The notes under the pieces: generated by a model
Database searches by the model: none
Told to the model about the DNA's origin: nothing
The model's input: the letters and a program-made list of their open reading frames with translations, nothing else
Program-made: the position numbers and the translations under genes
DNA from: Streptomyces caelestis
GTDB taxonomy: Bacteria > Actinomycetota > Actinomycetes > Streptomycetales > Streptomycetaceae
Direction: 5' to 3'
DNA: 64,000 nucleotides
Assembly (NCBI RefSeq): GCF_014205255.1
Contig: NZ_JACHNE010000001.1
Span: forward strand, 3,348,001 to 3,412,000
Shown here: positions 26,089 through 36,356 of the stretch, in pieces
Position numbering within the stretch: the first letter of the stretch is position 1
Layout of the letters: the number at the start of each line of letters is the position of its first letter

Positions 26089-27195
26089 TTACTTCTCCTG
26101 CTGCTTGCGCCAGCGAATTCCAGCTTCGAGGAACCCGTCGATCTCGCCGTTGAAAACGGCCTCCGGGTTGCCGACCTCGAACTCGGTGCGCAGGTCCTTC
26201 ACCATCTGGTACGGGTGCAGCACGTACGAACGCATCTGGTTGCCCCAGGAGTTGCCGCCGTCGCCCTTGAGGGCGTCCATCTTGGCCTGCTCCTCCTGGC
26301 GGCGCCGCTCCAGCAGCTTGGCCTGGAGCACGTTCATGGCCGTCGCCTTGTTCTGGATCTGCGACCGCTCGTTCTGACAGGAGACGACGATGCCGGTGGG
26401 GATGTGGGTGAGGCGCACCGCGGAGTCGGTGGTGTTGACGCCCTGGCCGCCGGGGCCGGACGAGCGGTACACGTCCACCCGCAGTTCGGACTCGTCGATC
26501 TCGATGTGGTCGGTCTGCTCGACCACGGGAAGGATCTCGACGCCCGCGAAGGACGTCTGGCGCCGGCCCTGGTTGTCGAAGGGCGAGATGCGCACCAGCC
26601 GGTGCGTGCCCTGCTCGACGGAGAGCGTGCCGTACGCGTAGGGCACCTGGACGGCGAAGGTGGTCGACTTGATGCCGGCCTCCTCCGCGTACGACGTCTC
26701 GTAGATCTCCGTCTTGTAGCCGCGCTGCTCGGCCCACCGCAGGTACATGCGCTGGAGCTTCTCGGCGAAGTCGGCGGCGTCGACGCCGCCGGCCTCGGCG
26801 CGGATGTTCACCAGGGCCTCACGGGAGTCGTACTCGCCGGAGAGGAGGGTGCGGACCTCCATCTCGTCCAGCGCCTTCTTCACGACGATGAGCTCGGACT
26901 CGGCCTCGGCACGGGTGTCCGGATCGTCCTCCTCCTCCGCCATCTCGAAGAGGACGGCGAGGTCGTCGATACGACCGCGCAGGGCCTCGGCCTTGCGCAC
27001 CTCGGCCTGGAGGTGGGACAGCTTGCTGGTGATCTTCTGCGCCTCATCGGGGTTGTCCCACAGGGACGGCGCGGCCGCCTGCTCCTCGAGCACGGCGATG
27101 TCTGCCCTCAGCCTGTCGAGGTCCAGAACGGCCTCGATCGACTCCATGGTCGAGGAGAGGGACTTGAGCTCTTCGGATACATCGACGACTGCCAC
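26089..27195 (-). CDS. prfB: Peptide chain release factor 2
   Basis: 368 residues with the full RF2 sequence: helical domain 1, then [22 protein letters not shown] containing the catalytic GGQ, and the stop-decoding domain upstream. Family start [16 protein letters not shown] is at GTG 27195. There is no internal UGA frameshift site of the E. coli type; the frame is open throughout. It terminates translation at UGA and UAA. Kinase gene pkaB lies 88 bases upstream on the same strand. Confidence 0.96.
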   Translation of the reverse strand: MAVVDVSEELKSLSSTMESIEAVLDLDRLRADIAVLEEQAAAPSLWDNPDEAQKITSKLSHLQAEVRKAEALRGRIDDLAVLFEMAEEEDDPDTRAEAESELIVVKKALDEMEVRTLLSGEYDSREALVNIRAEAGGVDAADFAEKLQRMYLRWAEQRGYKTEIYETSYAEEAGIKSTTFAVQVPYAYGTLSVEQGTHRLVRISPFDNQGRRQTSFAGVEILPVVEQTDHIEIDESELRVDVYRSSGPGGQGVNTTDSAVRLTHIPTGIVVSCQNERSQIQNKATAMNVLQAKLLERRRQEEQAKMDALKGDGGNSWGNQMRSYVLHPYQMVKDLRTEFEVGNPEAVFNGEIDGFLEAGIRWRKQQEK

Positions 27196-27283
27196 GCCTC
27201 CAGCGTAACGGCTCCGCCCGTCGACCGACGCCGGGCTGCCGGAGCCAAGGCCTGCGGACGCCGGGCTCCGGGCGCCCCGGGGG

Positions 27284-28531
27284 TCAGGGGGACTGCGGGG
27301 CCGAGTTCTTCGTGTCCTGGGGAGGTGTGCTCGCGTCGTCGCCCGACGTGGACAGCCACGCCCCGACGCCGACCGCCGCCGCCAGGGCGACCGCGCCCGC
27401 GCCCAGGGCCACGCGGCGGCGCCGGGCGAGGGCGCGGTTGCGGGCCGAGCCCGGCCGGGGCGTGCCCGACGCGCGTGGGGCCCGGGCCGTGCCGTGCGCG
27501 CCCCCGGCCAGCTCGTCGGGTGCCGGTACGCGCATCGAGGTGTGGGTGTCCCGGTTGGAGTCGGCCGGTTTCGCGCCCGGCACCAGGGGGACCACGCCCC
27601 GCCGCCGGACCCGCTCCCCGGCCGGTGCCGGTCCGGCGGGCTGCTCCTCGCGGTCCGCCTCCTCGGCGGACTCCGTGTCCGGCTCGTCCACCTCCAGCGG
27701 CGGCATGCCCGCCAGCATCGGCAGCAGCTCCCACAGCCGCGCCCCGAGCTCCGAGGCCCGCAGGCGCGAGGCCGGCGCCTTGGCCAGGCACTGCACGAGC
27801 AGCTGCCACAGCTCGTCCGGGATGCCGGGCAGCGGGACGACCGACTCCGTGACGTGCCGGCGCAGGACCGCGCCCGGGTGGCCGCCGCCGAACGGGGTGA
27901 AGCCCGCCAGCAGCTCGTAGAGGACCGTGGCGAGCGCGTAGATGTCGACGGAGGCGCGGGGCGGCAGGCCCTCGACGATCTCCGGGGCGAGGTAGTCCGG
28001 CGTGCCGATGATCTTGGTGGCCTTGGTGCGGCGCGGGGTGTCGATGAGTTTGGCCACACCGAAGTCGGTCAGCAGGGCGCGGTGGGAGCCGCCCGGGCCC
28101 AGGGGGCCCTGCATGTCCAGGAGCACGTTCTCCGGCTTCACGTCCCGGTGCACGACGCCCGCGGCGTGCGCGGCCGCCAGCCCGTCGGCGATGTCGGCCG
28201 TGATCGCGACGGCCGCCTCGGGCGCCAGGCGCCGGTCACGCTCCAGCCGGGTCCGCAGGTCGGTGCCCCGGACGAGGTCCATGACCAGCGCCAGGTCGTT
28301 GCCGTCCACGACCAGGTCGCGCACCGACACCACGTGCGGGTGCTCCAGGCCCAGCAGCGCCGTCCGCTCCTGCACGAAGCGCCCGACGAGTTCCTGGTCG
28401 GACGCGAGGTCCTCGCGCAGCAGCTTGATGGCGACGGGGCCTTCGGGGCCCTCGCCCAGCCACACCGTGCCGGCGCTGCCCCGCCCCAGGATCTGGTGGG
28501 CGGTGTACCGGCTGCCGATCTTCCGTGCCAA
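27284..28531 (-). CDS. pkaB: Membrane Ser/Thr protein kinase PkaB
   Basis: 415 residues. Hanks kinase domain at 1-270: glycine loop [14 protein letters not shown] lysine, catalytic [14 protein letters not shown] in [10 protein letters not shown], and [11 protein letters not shown] Pro-rich linker follows, then one membrane span near 385-402 ([20 protein letters not shown]) and a short Ser/Thr-rich exterior without PASTA repeats. Start is TTG 28531, unusual but supported by AGGAG five bases upstream and by MARKIG-type family starts. Order prfB-pkaB-pkaA matches S. coelicolor, where both kinases were characterised biochemically. Confidence 0.92.
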   Translation of the reverse strand: MARKIGSRYTAHQILGRGSAGTVWLGEGPEGPVAIKLLREDLASDQELVGRFVQERTALLGLEHPHVVSVRDLVVDGNDLALVMDLVRGTDLRTRLERDRRLAPEAAVAITADIADGLAAAHAAGVVHRDVKPENVLLDMQGPLGPGGSHRALLTDFGVAKLIDTPRRTKATKIIGTPDYLAPEIVEGLPPRASVDIYALATVLYELLAGFTPFGGGHPGAVLRRHVTESVVPLPGIPDELWQLLVQCLAKAPASRLRASELGARLWELLPMLAGMPPLEVDEPDTESAEEADREEQPAGPAPAGERVRRRGVVPLVPGAKPADSNRDTHTSMRVPAPDELAGGAHGTARAPRASGTPRPGSARNRALARRRRVALGAGAVALAAAVGVGAWLSTSGDDASTPPQDTKNSAPQSP

Positions 28532-28653
28532 GGCTGCTCCTACCGACGCGTGTTGTCGTTAAAACTACGCGTCCGGAGAGCCAACCTTCACTGCCGAGGC
28601 AGAAATCACCCGCCAGGTGTCGACAAATCACCAACCCCGCAGGGCGGTTCGGG

Positions 28654-30348
28654 TCAGTTCGTGCCCGAACCGCTCCCGCTGAGCTTCTCGATCCAGCCGG
28701 TCACCGTGGAGAACCAGTCGGTGAGCTGGTCCCAGTAGCCCTTGGTGGTGCCGATCCACTCCTGCAGCGGGCTCAGTTCCCAGATCAGCCAGCCGGCGAC
28801 GAACAGGATGAGGATCGAGAAGAGACAGCCCTTCAGGCAGCCGAGCCCGGGAATCCGCATCCGGTTGGCGCTGCGCTGCCGCGGCTGCCGGGGCTCGCGC
28901 TGGGGCCGCTGCGGTTGCTGGGGCTGGGCCGGCGGCGGGGGCGGGGCGTAGCGCTGCGGCGGCTGGGGCCGCTGGGGCTGGGGGGCGTACTGCTGGGGCT
29001 GCTGCTGTTGCGGGTGGCCGTAGCCGGGCCCGGGCGGGGGTGCCTGGCGCCGCGGGGGCTGCTGCGGCCGGGCGACCTGGCGCTGGGGGCGGCGGCGCAG
29101 CGGGTCCTGGCCGGGGTCGAGGTACTGGACCTGCGTCTGCTCGTTGCGGTCGCGGGCGGCCCGCAGCTGGTTCTGCCAGGGGTGCGGGTCCTCGGGACCG
29201 CCCTGCTGGTTCTGCTGTCCGGGGTGGCCGGGCGAGCCCGGCGGGACCGGCGGCATGACGGCGGTCGGGTCGGCCGCGCCCCGGTTGGGCAGGACGGCGG
29301 TGGGGTCGGCGGCGCCGGCCGGGCCGCCGGTGTGGGGCATGACACTGGTGGCGGCGTTCGGGTCGTACGAGCCCGCGCCCTGCGGGAGGACCTGGGTGGG
29401 GTCGGCCGCGCCGGGGGTGTCCGGCACGGGCGCGGGCGCCGGGTCGGGCACCAGGAGCGCGCCGACGCCCTCGGCGGCGGCGATCTGCGCGGAGTTCGCG
29501 TGCACTCCGATGCCCTCGGCGACGACGCGCAGGCCACGGGCGAGGTTCACGGCGCTGGGCCGCTCGTCCGGGTTCTTGCGCAGACAGCGCTCGATGACCG
29601 TCCACAGCGGGTCGGGGACCGTGGAGGGGCGGCGGGGCTCGGCGCTCAGGTGCTGGTGCAGCACCTCCAGGGCGGAGCCGCCGGCGAACGGCGGGCGGCC
29701 GGTGACCAGCTCGTACAGCAGGATGCCGGCGCCGTAGATGTCGACGGCGGAGGTCTGCGGGCGGCCCTCGGCGGACTCGGGTGCGACGTACGCGGGCGTG
29801 CCGACGAACTCCTGGGTGCGGGTCAGGCCCGGGGAGTCGGCCAGGCGGGCGATGCCGAAGTCGGTCAGCAGCGGGTGCATCCGCCCGTCGTACTGCTGGA
29901 GCAGGACGTTCGCGGGCTTGAGGTCGCGGTGGACGACGCCGTCGGCGTGGCTGGCGGCGAGCGCGTCGGCGATCTGGGCGGTGAGCAGGGCGGCGGCGAC
30001 GGGCGTGAAGGGCCCGTTCTCGCGCAGGTAGCGGTGCAGGTCGGGGCCCTCGACGAGGTCCATGACCAGCGCCAGCAGCTCGCCCTCGACGACCAGGTCG
30101 CGGACCCGGACGATGTTCGGGTGGGTCAGCCGGAGCAGGACGGAGCGCTCCCGGAGGAACCGCATGACGATGTCCGGGTCGCCGGCCAGCTCCTCCTTGA
30201 GGACCTTGATGGCGACCGTCTCGCCGGGCTGTCCCGGCACGGCCGCCTCGGCGCCCGCGGTCTCGCGCTGGCGGGCTCGCCAGACGGTGCCCGTGGCGCC
30301 GCGCCCGAGCGGCTCCTCGAGCAGGTACTTGCTGCCTACCGGCCGCAC
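28654..30348 (-). CDS. pkaA: Membrane Ser/Thr protein kinase PkaA
   Basis: 564 residues. Hanks domain at 1-285: GRGATGTV, VAIKVL, HRDLKPANVLL, DFGIARL, VGTPAYVAPE. A long juxtamembrane region rich in Pro, Gln and Thr (about 300-480) follows, with a basic patch and one span (KGCLFSILILFVAGWLIWEL) plus a short exterior. GTG 30348 has GGGAG eight bases upstream. It is divergent from the FHA-FtsK gene, an FHA protein being a natural phospho-threonine reader for such kinases. The gap to pkaB is 122 bases. Confidence 0.93.
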   Translation of the reverse strand: MRPVGSKYLLEEPLGRGATGTVWRARQRETAGAEAAVPGQPGETVAIKVLKEELAGDPDIVMRFLRERSVLLRLTHPNIVRVRDLVVEGELLALVMDLVEGPDLHRYLRENGPFTPVAAALLTAQIADALAASHADGVVHRDLKPANVLLQQYDGRMHPLLTDFGIARLADSPGLTRTQEFVGTPAYVAPESAEGRPQTSAVDIYGAGILLYELVTGRPPFAGGSALEVLHQHLSAEPRRPSTVPDPLWTVIERCLRKNPDERPSAVNLARGLRVVAEGIGVHANSAQIAAAEGVGALLVPDPAPAPVPDTPGAADPTQVLPQGAGSYDPNAATSVMPHTGGPAGAADPTAVLPNRGAADPTAVMPPVPPGSPGHPGQQNQQGGPEDPHPWQNQLRAARDRNEQTQVQYLDPGQDPLRRRPQRQVARPQQPPRRQAPPPGPGYGHPQQQQPQQYAPQPQRPQPPQRYAPPPPPAQPQQPQRPQREPRQPRQRSANRMRIPGLGCLKGCLFSILILFVAGWLIWELSPLQEWIGTTKGYWDQLTDWFSTVTGWIEKLSGSGSGTN

Positions 30349-30728
30349 GTCATGCGCTCCCTGGTGCTTGCCTTGCCTGCTGGCCTGTCCGACCCACTGT
30401 AGTGCCGTGCCGCCGGGGACCGGGGTGTCCTCTATCTGTGGGTCTTACGTATCCGTTCTCGCACGCGTTCGAATCTCGCACGTGTTCGAAGGGAAGACGC
30501 TTACGTCGGTCTGGTGGTTGCCGAGAGTGAGCGTGACCGATCTCAAGTGATCGCGAGTGGGTCATCTCGCAGGCACTTTTGCGGGCAGAGCCGACCAATC
30601 AAGATCCCTTGTTCCGGAGCAAGGGGCGCGCTGTCAGTGGCAGGTGCGAGGATGCGTGCAGTACTGGCCGACGTGCTGGGGCGGGGTGGGGGGACTCCGC
30701 GCCCGGGCAGAAGGGACCGCTGACGGCG
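30349..30728. other. Divergent promoter region pkaA / FHA-FtsK gene
   Basis: 380 bases without a gene. It should contain promoters for both divergent genes. The central part (30420-30600) is less GC-rich and contains repeated CGTTCGAA/GTGTTCGAA-like words near 30465-30490 (CGCGTTCGAATCTCGCACGTGTTCGAA), which could be regulatory, but no canonical -10/-35 pair was convincing. Confidence 0.4.
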
Positions 30729-33700
30729 ATGCAGATCCGGCTGACCGTCATAGACCCGCTGGGCCTGGCGGCTCCGGCCCGGGACCGCGCCGCGCGCAGC
30801 GACGTGCTGGTCACCGCGCCCGCCGGGACGGCGCTCGCGGCGGTGTCCTCGGCACTCGCCCAGGTGGTCCTCGGCGGTGACGGCTCGGGCTCTCCCGTGC
30901 TGTACGCCGGGGAGCAGCGACTCGACGCCCAGCGCTGCACGCTCGGCGAGCCCCCGCTGACGGACGGCGCCGTGCTGTCCGTGGGCGCGCCGGGCGAGCC
31001 GGAACCGCATCCGGAGCTGGACGACGCCCCGGCCCAGCTCCAGGTGGTCGCCGGGCCCGACGCCGGCGGCGTCCACCTCCTGCACGGCGGCGAGATCCGC
31101 ATCGGCCGCTCCGCCGACGCCGACGTGCCGCTCGACGACCCGGACGTCTCCCGGCTGCACTGCGCGGTGACGGTGAGCGCCGACGGCCGCGTCTCGGTCG
31201 CCGACCTCGACTCCACGAACGGCACGACGCTGGACGGCGCGCGTGTGGGCGCCCGGGCGGTCCGTTTCACCCCCGGGGCGCTGCTGCGGATCGGCGAATC
31301 GGCTTTGCGGCTGGCTCCCGCCGGAGGGCCTGGGGGCCGGGTGGATACGACGCCGGACGGGGAGGGGCACGTGCGCGTGCCAGGGCCTGCCGGGGGAGCG
31401 GGGGCGGAGACGCACGCGTCGGGTCCGATTCCGGCCGGGGCCGGCGGGGCTGCGTGGCCTTCTGATGCCGGCGGGGCCGGCGGGGCTGTCGGGCCTTCTG
31501 GGCCTGGGGCTTATGGGCCTGCCGGGGCTTCCGGGCCTCCGGGGCCTTCCTCTGCTGCCGGTGCTCCCAGACCTGCCGGGTCTGCTGGCCCTGCCGGGGC
31601 TGCCGGGCCTTCCGGGCCTGCCGGTACTTCCCGACCTGCCGGGGCTGCCGGACCTGCCGGGCCCACTCATCACACTCACGGCTCGGCGGCCTGGGGCACG
31701 CCGGGCAGCGCGGGGCGCGGCTCCGGGGACTCTGCCGTGGTGCCGGGGCAGGGCGGGGCGCCTCGGGTCGAGAGCAGGGGTGGGGAAGCGCCCGGGGAGG
31801 CTTCGCGGTCGGCTGACGGGGGTGGGCCGGGGGCCGCGCAGGGCGGATTCCGGGCTGGTGCCGGTGAGCCCGGGGCGGGCATCGCCCGGGGCCAGGAGGA
31901 CTCGGGGCCCGTCGTCCGGGCTCCCCGGCAGCGCGGCGTCTCCGGGGACGGATCGGCAGCGGCCTCCCCCAACGGCGTCACCGGCACTCCACGGCAGCGC
32001 GGTGCGACGCAGGCCGGGCTCGGTGCCGGGGACACGCACGCGGGGCGTTCCGGGGCCGGGGCGCTGGGCGGGGCGTTCGGTGACGGGCGTGCGGACGGTT
32101 CCGGCCAGGGCGCAGGAACGGCGGACGGCGCAGGCCCTCATGCCCGGGCAGGGGGCCGGACGGCTCCCCGTCCGACGGCTGCGACGGGCGCCGGTCCGGT
32201 CGGGGGCGGTCGCCCCGGTGACGACGGCGGCCCGGTCTCCCCGGCAGGCGTCGCGGACGAGCGGTCCGGTCGCGGGCGCAAGGGCACTCCCCTGCGGGGC
32301 ACCGATGTGCCGCCGGGGACGCGCAGGCGGGGCGGGCTCGGGGCGTGGGCGCGGCGGTTGACCGGAGGGCGTGGCGAGCAGGAGGCGCCCGCGCGCGGGA
32401 CGTATGAGGCCGAGCCGGCCGAACTGGCGGCCGAGCACTCGGCCGTCGGGCCCGCGCTGCCGGAGACCTGGCCGGATCCGGCCACACTGCTGCTGACGGC
32501 GCTGGGGCCGGGGCCCCGGCTGTGGGAGCGCGGACCGGGCCACCCGGAGGCACTCGCCGTGCGGCTCGGTACGGCCGACCGGGCGGCGCCGGACGGCTCG
32601 GGCCTGCTGCCCGCGGTGCCGGTGACCGCCGGGCTGCGCGAGGTCGGCGCACTGGGACTGGCCGGGCCCCGGGCGCGGCTCGCCGGGCTGGCCCGTGCCG
32701 TGCTGGCGCAGCTCACCGCGCTGCACTCCCCCGACAGCCTGGAGATCGTCCTGATCGCCGCGGACCGCTCCCGCCCCCTGGAGGAGCGCACCGCCGAGTG
32801 GGGCTGGCTGGGCTGGCTGCCGCATGTCCGCCCGGGGCACGGGCAGGACTGCCGCCTGCTGCTCGCCTACGACCGGGAACAGGCCGCCGCCCGCACGGAC
32901 GAGCTCCTCCGCCGCCTGGAGGACCAGCTGGCGGACGCGGCAGGCGGCGCCGCGGGGGCCGCCGGGCTGCTGGGCAACGTGCGGTTCTCCAGAGTCCAGG
33001 CGACCGGCGGCCCGAGCGACAGCGCGCCGGGTCCCGACGCCCAGGACGGCAGCGGCCCGCGGACCGCCACTGCCGCCGGTCCCGTGCCCCGCCGCCCCTC
33101 CTGGGCCCGGGACGACACCCCCGTCCCCGCCCCGGCCACCGACTTCCCCGGCCCCTACACCGTCGTCGTCGTGGACGGCGATCCCGGCGGAGCCGACCTG
33201 CGCGAGGCCGTGGCACGGCTGGCGCTGGAAGGCCCCCGGGCCGGGATCCACGTCGTCTGCCTGGCCGAGACGGCGGCCGCCTCCCCCGCCTCACCCGTGA
33301 CGGAGACCTACGAGGCGGCCTGCTCGGTGGCGCCGACGTTCCGGCAGTGCGGTGCGGTCGCGCTGCTCAGCGGGGACGTGGCGACGGCCCTGCGGCTGAT
33401 GCGCGTGGCCCGGGTCGGCGGCGCCTCGGGACCGGTCGGGCCCGTGGGCCACGGCACCATCGCCACCGTCGACGCCGTCTCGCCCGCGTGGGCCGAGCGG
33501 TTCGCGCGGGCGCTGGCGCCGCTGCGTACGGACGGCGCGGCGAGTGAGGGGCAGCCGCGCGTCTCCGCGCCCCTGCCCCAGGCGGCGCGGCTGCTGGACG
33601 AGCTGGGCCTGGCCCGGGCCACTCCGGCGTCGCTGATGGCGCGCTGGGCGGACGCGGCCGACGACACCGGGGCGCTGGGCGGGCGGGTGCGCGCGGTGCT

Positions 33701-34745
33701 GGGCGCCGGGCCGCGCGGCCCGGTCTGCGCGGACCTCGCGGTCCAGGGCCCGCATCTGCTGGTCGAGGGCCCGCCGGGCAGCGGCCGGACGGAGCTGCTG
33801 CGGGCGGTCGTCGCGTCCCTGGCCGCCGCCGAGCGGCCGGACCGGCTGGGCATCGTGCTGGTCGACGGCCGGGGCGGTCCCGGCGCGGGCGGCGGGGCCG
33901 GCGAGGGACTGCGCGTGTGTACGGACGTCCCGCATGTCACCACGTATCTCACGGCCCACGACCCGGTGCGGATGCGCGAGTTCGCGCAGTCACTGAGCGC
34001 CGAGCTGAAGCGGCGCGCCGAGCTGCTGGGGCGTTCCGACTTCGCCGAGTGGCACACCGGGCGCGAGCTGTCGGGCCGTATGGTCGCCCAGCGCACGGCG
34101 GCCGCCCGGGGCGGCGCCCAGGCCGCAGCCGGTGCCGGGGCAGGCGCCGGGGCCGCGGATCTCGACTCCTCACCCAGTTCGACGATGCGGCTGCGGCCCG
34201 GAGCGGCCCGGCGGCAGACGGAGGCGGCGCCGCCGCTGCCCCGGCTCGTCGTGGTCGTGGACGACCTGGACGCGCTGGTCTCCCCCGCCCTCGGCTCGAC
34301 CGGACGGCCCGCGGCCGGATCGGTGATGCGCGCGCTGGAGGCCGTGGCCCGGGAAGGCGAGCGGCTGGGCGTCCACCTGGTGGCGGCCACCGGCCCGTGC
34401 GCCCGTACGGCGGAGACGGAACCGGCGCGCCGGGCCACGCTCCGCGTCACCCTCGACACCCCGGCACCAGGCCCCGAGGAGCCCGCTCCGGGCCGTGGCC
34501 GCCTCGCCTGCGCGGACGGTCGGATCACGCCGTTCCAGGGCGGGCGGGTCACCGGCCGTATCCCCCGGACGGCGACGCTGCGCCCCACGGTCGTACCCCT
34601 GGAATGGCACCGCATGGGTGACCCTCCGGCCCGCCGTCCGGTGCGGGAACTCGGAAACGGCCCGACCGACCTGGCACTGTTGGCCAGCGCGCTGGAAAGG
34701 GCGGCGCGGGAGGTCGCGGCGGCGCGGGTGCCGTCACTTCTGTAG
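30729..34745 (+). CDS. FHA-domain FtsK/SpoIIIE-type ATPase with collagen-like linker
   Basis: 1338 residues. An N-terminal segment (1-90) of ubiquitin-like look precedes an FHA domain at about 103-196 with GRS at 126-128, SRLH at 141-144 and NG at 164-165. Residues about 200-560 are Gly/Pro/Ala-rich, with collagen-like G-x-x runs. The ATPase region has Walker A GPPGSGRT at 1014-1021 and Walker B VVVVDDLD near 1174-1181. FtsK/SpoIIIE ATPases move DNA or, as EccC, type VII substrates. The FHA domain suggests control by threonine phosphorylation, and the divergent gene is the kinase PkaA. Real substrate unknown. Confidence 0.85.
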   Translation: MQIRLTVIDPLGLAAPARDRAARSDVLVTAPAGTALAAVSSALAQVVLGGDGSGSPVLYAGEQRLDAQRCTLGEPPLTDGAVLSVGAPGEPEPHPELDDAPAQLQVVAGPDAGGVHLLHGGEIRIGRSADADVPLDDPDVSRLHCAVTVSADGRVSVADLDSTNGTTLDGARVGARAVRFTPGALLRIGESALRLAPAGGPGGRVDTTPDGEGHVRVPGPAGGAGAETHASGPIPAGAGGAAWPSDAGGAGGAVGPSGPGAYGPAGASGPPGPSSAAGAPRPAGSAGPAGAAGPSGPAGTSRPAGAAGPAGPTHHTHGSAAWGTPGSAGRGSGDSAVVPGQGGAPRVESRGGEAPGEASRSADGGGPGAAQGGFRAGAGEPGAGIARGQEDSGPVVRAPRQRGVSGDGSAAASPNGVTGTPRQRGATQAGLGAGDTHAGRSGAGALGGAFGDGRADGSGQGAGTADGAGPHARAGGRTAPRPTAATGAGPVGGGRPGDDGGPVSPAGVADERSGRGRKGTPLRGTDVPPGTRRRGGLGAWARRLTGGRGEQEAPARGTYEAEPAELAAEHSAVGPALPETWPDPATLLLTALGPGPRLWERGPGHPEALAVRLGTADRAAPDGSGLLPAVPVTAGLREVGALGLAGPRARLAGLARAVLAQLTALHSPDSLEIVLIAADRSRPLEERTAEWGWLGWLPHVRPGHGQDCRLLLAYDREQAAARTDELLRRLEDQLADAAGGAAGAAGLLGNVRFSRVQATGGPSDSAPGPDAQDGSGPRTATAAGPVPRRPSWARDDTPVPAPATDFPGPYTVVVVDGDPGGADLREAVARLALEGPRAGIHVVCLAETAAASPASPVTETYEAACSVAPTFRQCGAVALLSGDVATALRLMRVARVGGASGPVGPVGHGTIATVDAVSPAWAERFARALAPLRTDGAASEGQPRVSAPLPQAARLLDELGLARATPASLMARWADAADDTGALGGRVRAVLGAGPRGPVCADLAVQGPHLLVEGPPGSGRTELLRAVVASLAAAERPDRLGIVLVDGRGGPGAGGGAGEGLRVCTDVPHVTTYLTAHDPVRMREFAQSLSAELKRRAELLGRSDFAEWHTGRELSGRMVAQRTAAARGGAQAAAGAGAGAGAADLDSSPSSTMRLRPGAARRQTEAAPPLPRLVVVVDDLDALVSPALGSTGRPAAGSVMRALEAVAREGERLGVHLVAATGPCARTAETEPARRATLRVTLDTPAPGPEEPAPGRGRLACADGRITPFQGGRVTGRIPRTATLRPTVVPLEWHRMGDPPARRPVRELGNGPTDLALLASALERAAREVAAARVPSLL

Positions 34746-34933
34746 CACTCGTCCATGGCACTGGCTGGATGCCGACCCCGTCCGTTGGTCGGGGACGAGA
34801 CCCTGGTCACGAGGGGGTCACGATCCCCCGCTTGACAGCCGACGCCATCTTGCCGCCCCCGCACACCCGGGCGTAGACCAGATCGCACGGGAGCGCGCTC
34901 GACGTTCGACGAGGAACGAAGAACGGGGCAGTC

Positions 34934-36352
34934 ATGCGCATGACGAGCAGCACCATCCGGACACGCTGGTCGCCGAAGCGGGACAAGGCGACCCCCCAGC
35001 ACCGCAGAGCCGCCAAGGCCGCAGCCACCATCGCCGCGGGAGCGCTCGCGCTCTCGCTCACCGCCTGCGGAGGCGACGGCGACGGCGACGCAAACAGTGG
35101 AACCGAGGGAAACACCGAGGAGACCGCCAACAACGTCACCCTTCCGAAGCTGGACGGGACGAGCCTGGAGATCGCCGCCGTGTGGAGCGGCGCCGAACAG
35201 GCCAACTTCAAGAAGGTCCTGGCGGAGTTCGAGAAGCGCACGGGCGCCAAGGTCACGTTCGTGCCCGCCCAGGACCCGATCATCAACTTCATCGGCTCGA
35301 AGGTGGCCGGCGGGCAGCCGCCGGACATCGCGATGCTGCCGCAGCCGGGCGCCATCAAACAGGCCGTCGACCGGGGCTGGGCCAAGCCCCTCGGCGCCGA
35401 GGCCCTGAAGGAGCTCGGCGAGAACTACTCGCAGGGCTGGCAGGACATCGGCAAGGTGGGCGGCAAGCAGTACGGCGTCTACTACAAGGCCGCCAACAAG
35501 TCCCTGATCTGGTACAACAACCAGGTCTTCGAGAACGCCGGGGCGAGTGAGCCCGAGACCTGGCCGGATCTGCTGAAGACCGCGCAGACGGTCTACGACT
35601 CCGGCGTCACCCCGTTCTCCGTCGGCGGCGCCGAGGGCTGGACGCTGACCGACTGGTTCGAGAACGTGTACCTCTCCCAGGCCGGGCCGGAGAAGTACGA
35701 CCAGCTGGCCAAGCACGAGATCAAGTGGACGGACCCGTCCGTGAAGGACGCGCTGACCACGCTCGCGCAGGTCTGGGGCAAGGCGAACTACGTCGCGGGC
35801 GGGGCGAACGGGGCGTTGCAGACCGACTTCCCGGCCTCCGTCACGCAGGTCTTCACCGGCGGGGACCAGCCCAAGGCGGCCATGGTCGCCGCGGGCGACT
35901 TCGCGCAGGTCAACATCCCGACGACCATGAAGGTCGGCACGGACGCGAAGGTGTTCCCGTTCCCGGCGGTCGGTGACAACGGGCCGGTGGTCTCGGGCGG
36001 CGACGCGGCCGTGATCCTCCAGGACTCGAAGGGGGCGCAGGCCCTGGCCACCTGGCTCGCCTCGCCGGACGCGGCCCAGATCCAGGCCAAGCTGGGCGGC
36101 TACCTCTCGCCGAACAAGAACGTGCCGAACTCCGCGTACCCGAACGCGGTGCAGCAGAGGATCGCCAAGGCGCTCGTCGACGCCGGTGACGACTTCCGCT
36201 TCGACATGTCCGACCAGGCCCCGCAGGCCTTCGGCGGTACGCCCGGCAAGGGCGAGTGGAAGATCCTCCAGGACTTCCTGAAGAACCCGAAGGACGTCGC
36301 GGGTACGCAACAGAAGCTGGAGACCGAAGCGGCCGCGGCCTACGGAGGCTGA
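34934..36352 (+). CDS. Sugar ABC transporter substrate-binding lipoprotein
   Basis: 472 residues. The signal peptide ends in lipobox LTAC with lipidated C45, followed by a Gly/Asp linker. The body is a family-1 extracellular binding protein (IAAVWSGAEQANFKKVLAEFE, GQPPDIAMLPQPG, VYYKAANKSLIWYNN). It captures an oligosaccharide or glycoside outside the membrane. Two ATGs, 34934 and 34940, are possible. Two permease genes follow within 5 and -4 bases, forming an operon. The promoter region 34746-34933 holds a TTGACA at 34832 without a matching -10. Confidence 0.9.
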   Translation: MRMTSSTIRTRWSPKRDKATPQHRRAAKAAATIAAGALALSLTACGGDGDGDANSGTEGNTEETANNVTLPKLDGTSLEIAAVWSGAEQANFKKVLAEFEKRTGAKVTFVPAQDPIINFIGSKVAGGQPPDIAMLPQPGAIKQAVDRGWAKPLGAEALKELGENYSQGWQDIGKVGGKQYGVYYKAANKSLIWYNNQVFENAGASEPETWPDLLKTAQTVYDSGVTPFSVGGAEGWTLTDWFENVYLSQAGPEKYDQLAKHEIKWTDPSVKDALTTLAQVWGKANYVAGGANGALQTDFPASVTQVFTGGDQPKAAMVAAGDFAQVNIPTTMKVGTDAKVFPFPAVGDNGPVVSGGDAAVILQDSKGAQALATWLASPDAAQIQAKLGGYLSPNKNVPNSAYPNAVQQRIAKALVDAGDDFRFDMSDQAPQAFGGTPGKGEWKILQDFLKNPKDVAGTQQKLETEAAAAYGG

Positions 36353-36356
36353 CGGT

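Noticed and set aside
26089..27195. Programmed frameshift in prfB
   Set aside because: The reading frame is continuous from the family start, with no internal UGA.
28002..30402. Open frames on the plus strand over pkaA and pkaB
   Set aside because: Shadows of the kinase genes, which carry complete Hanks motifs on the minus strand.
34832..34837. TTGACA as a -35 box for the sugar ABC operon
   Set aside because: No -10-like sequence occurs 16-19 bases downstream; only GC-rich sequence.
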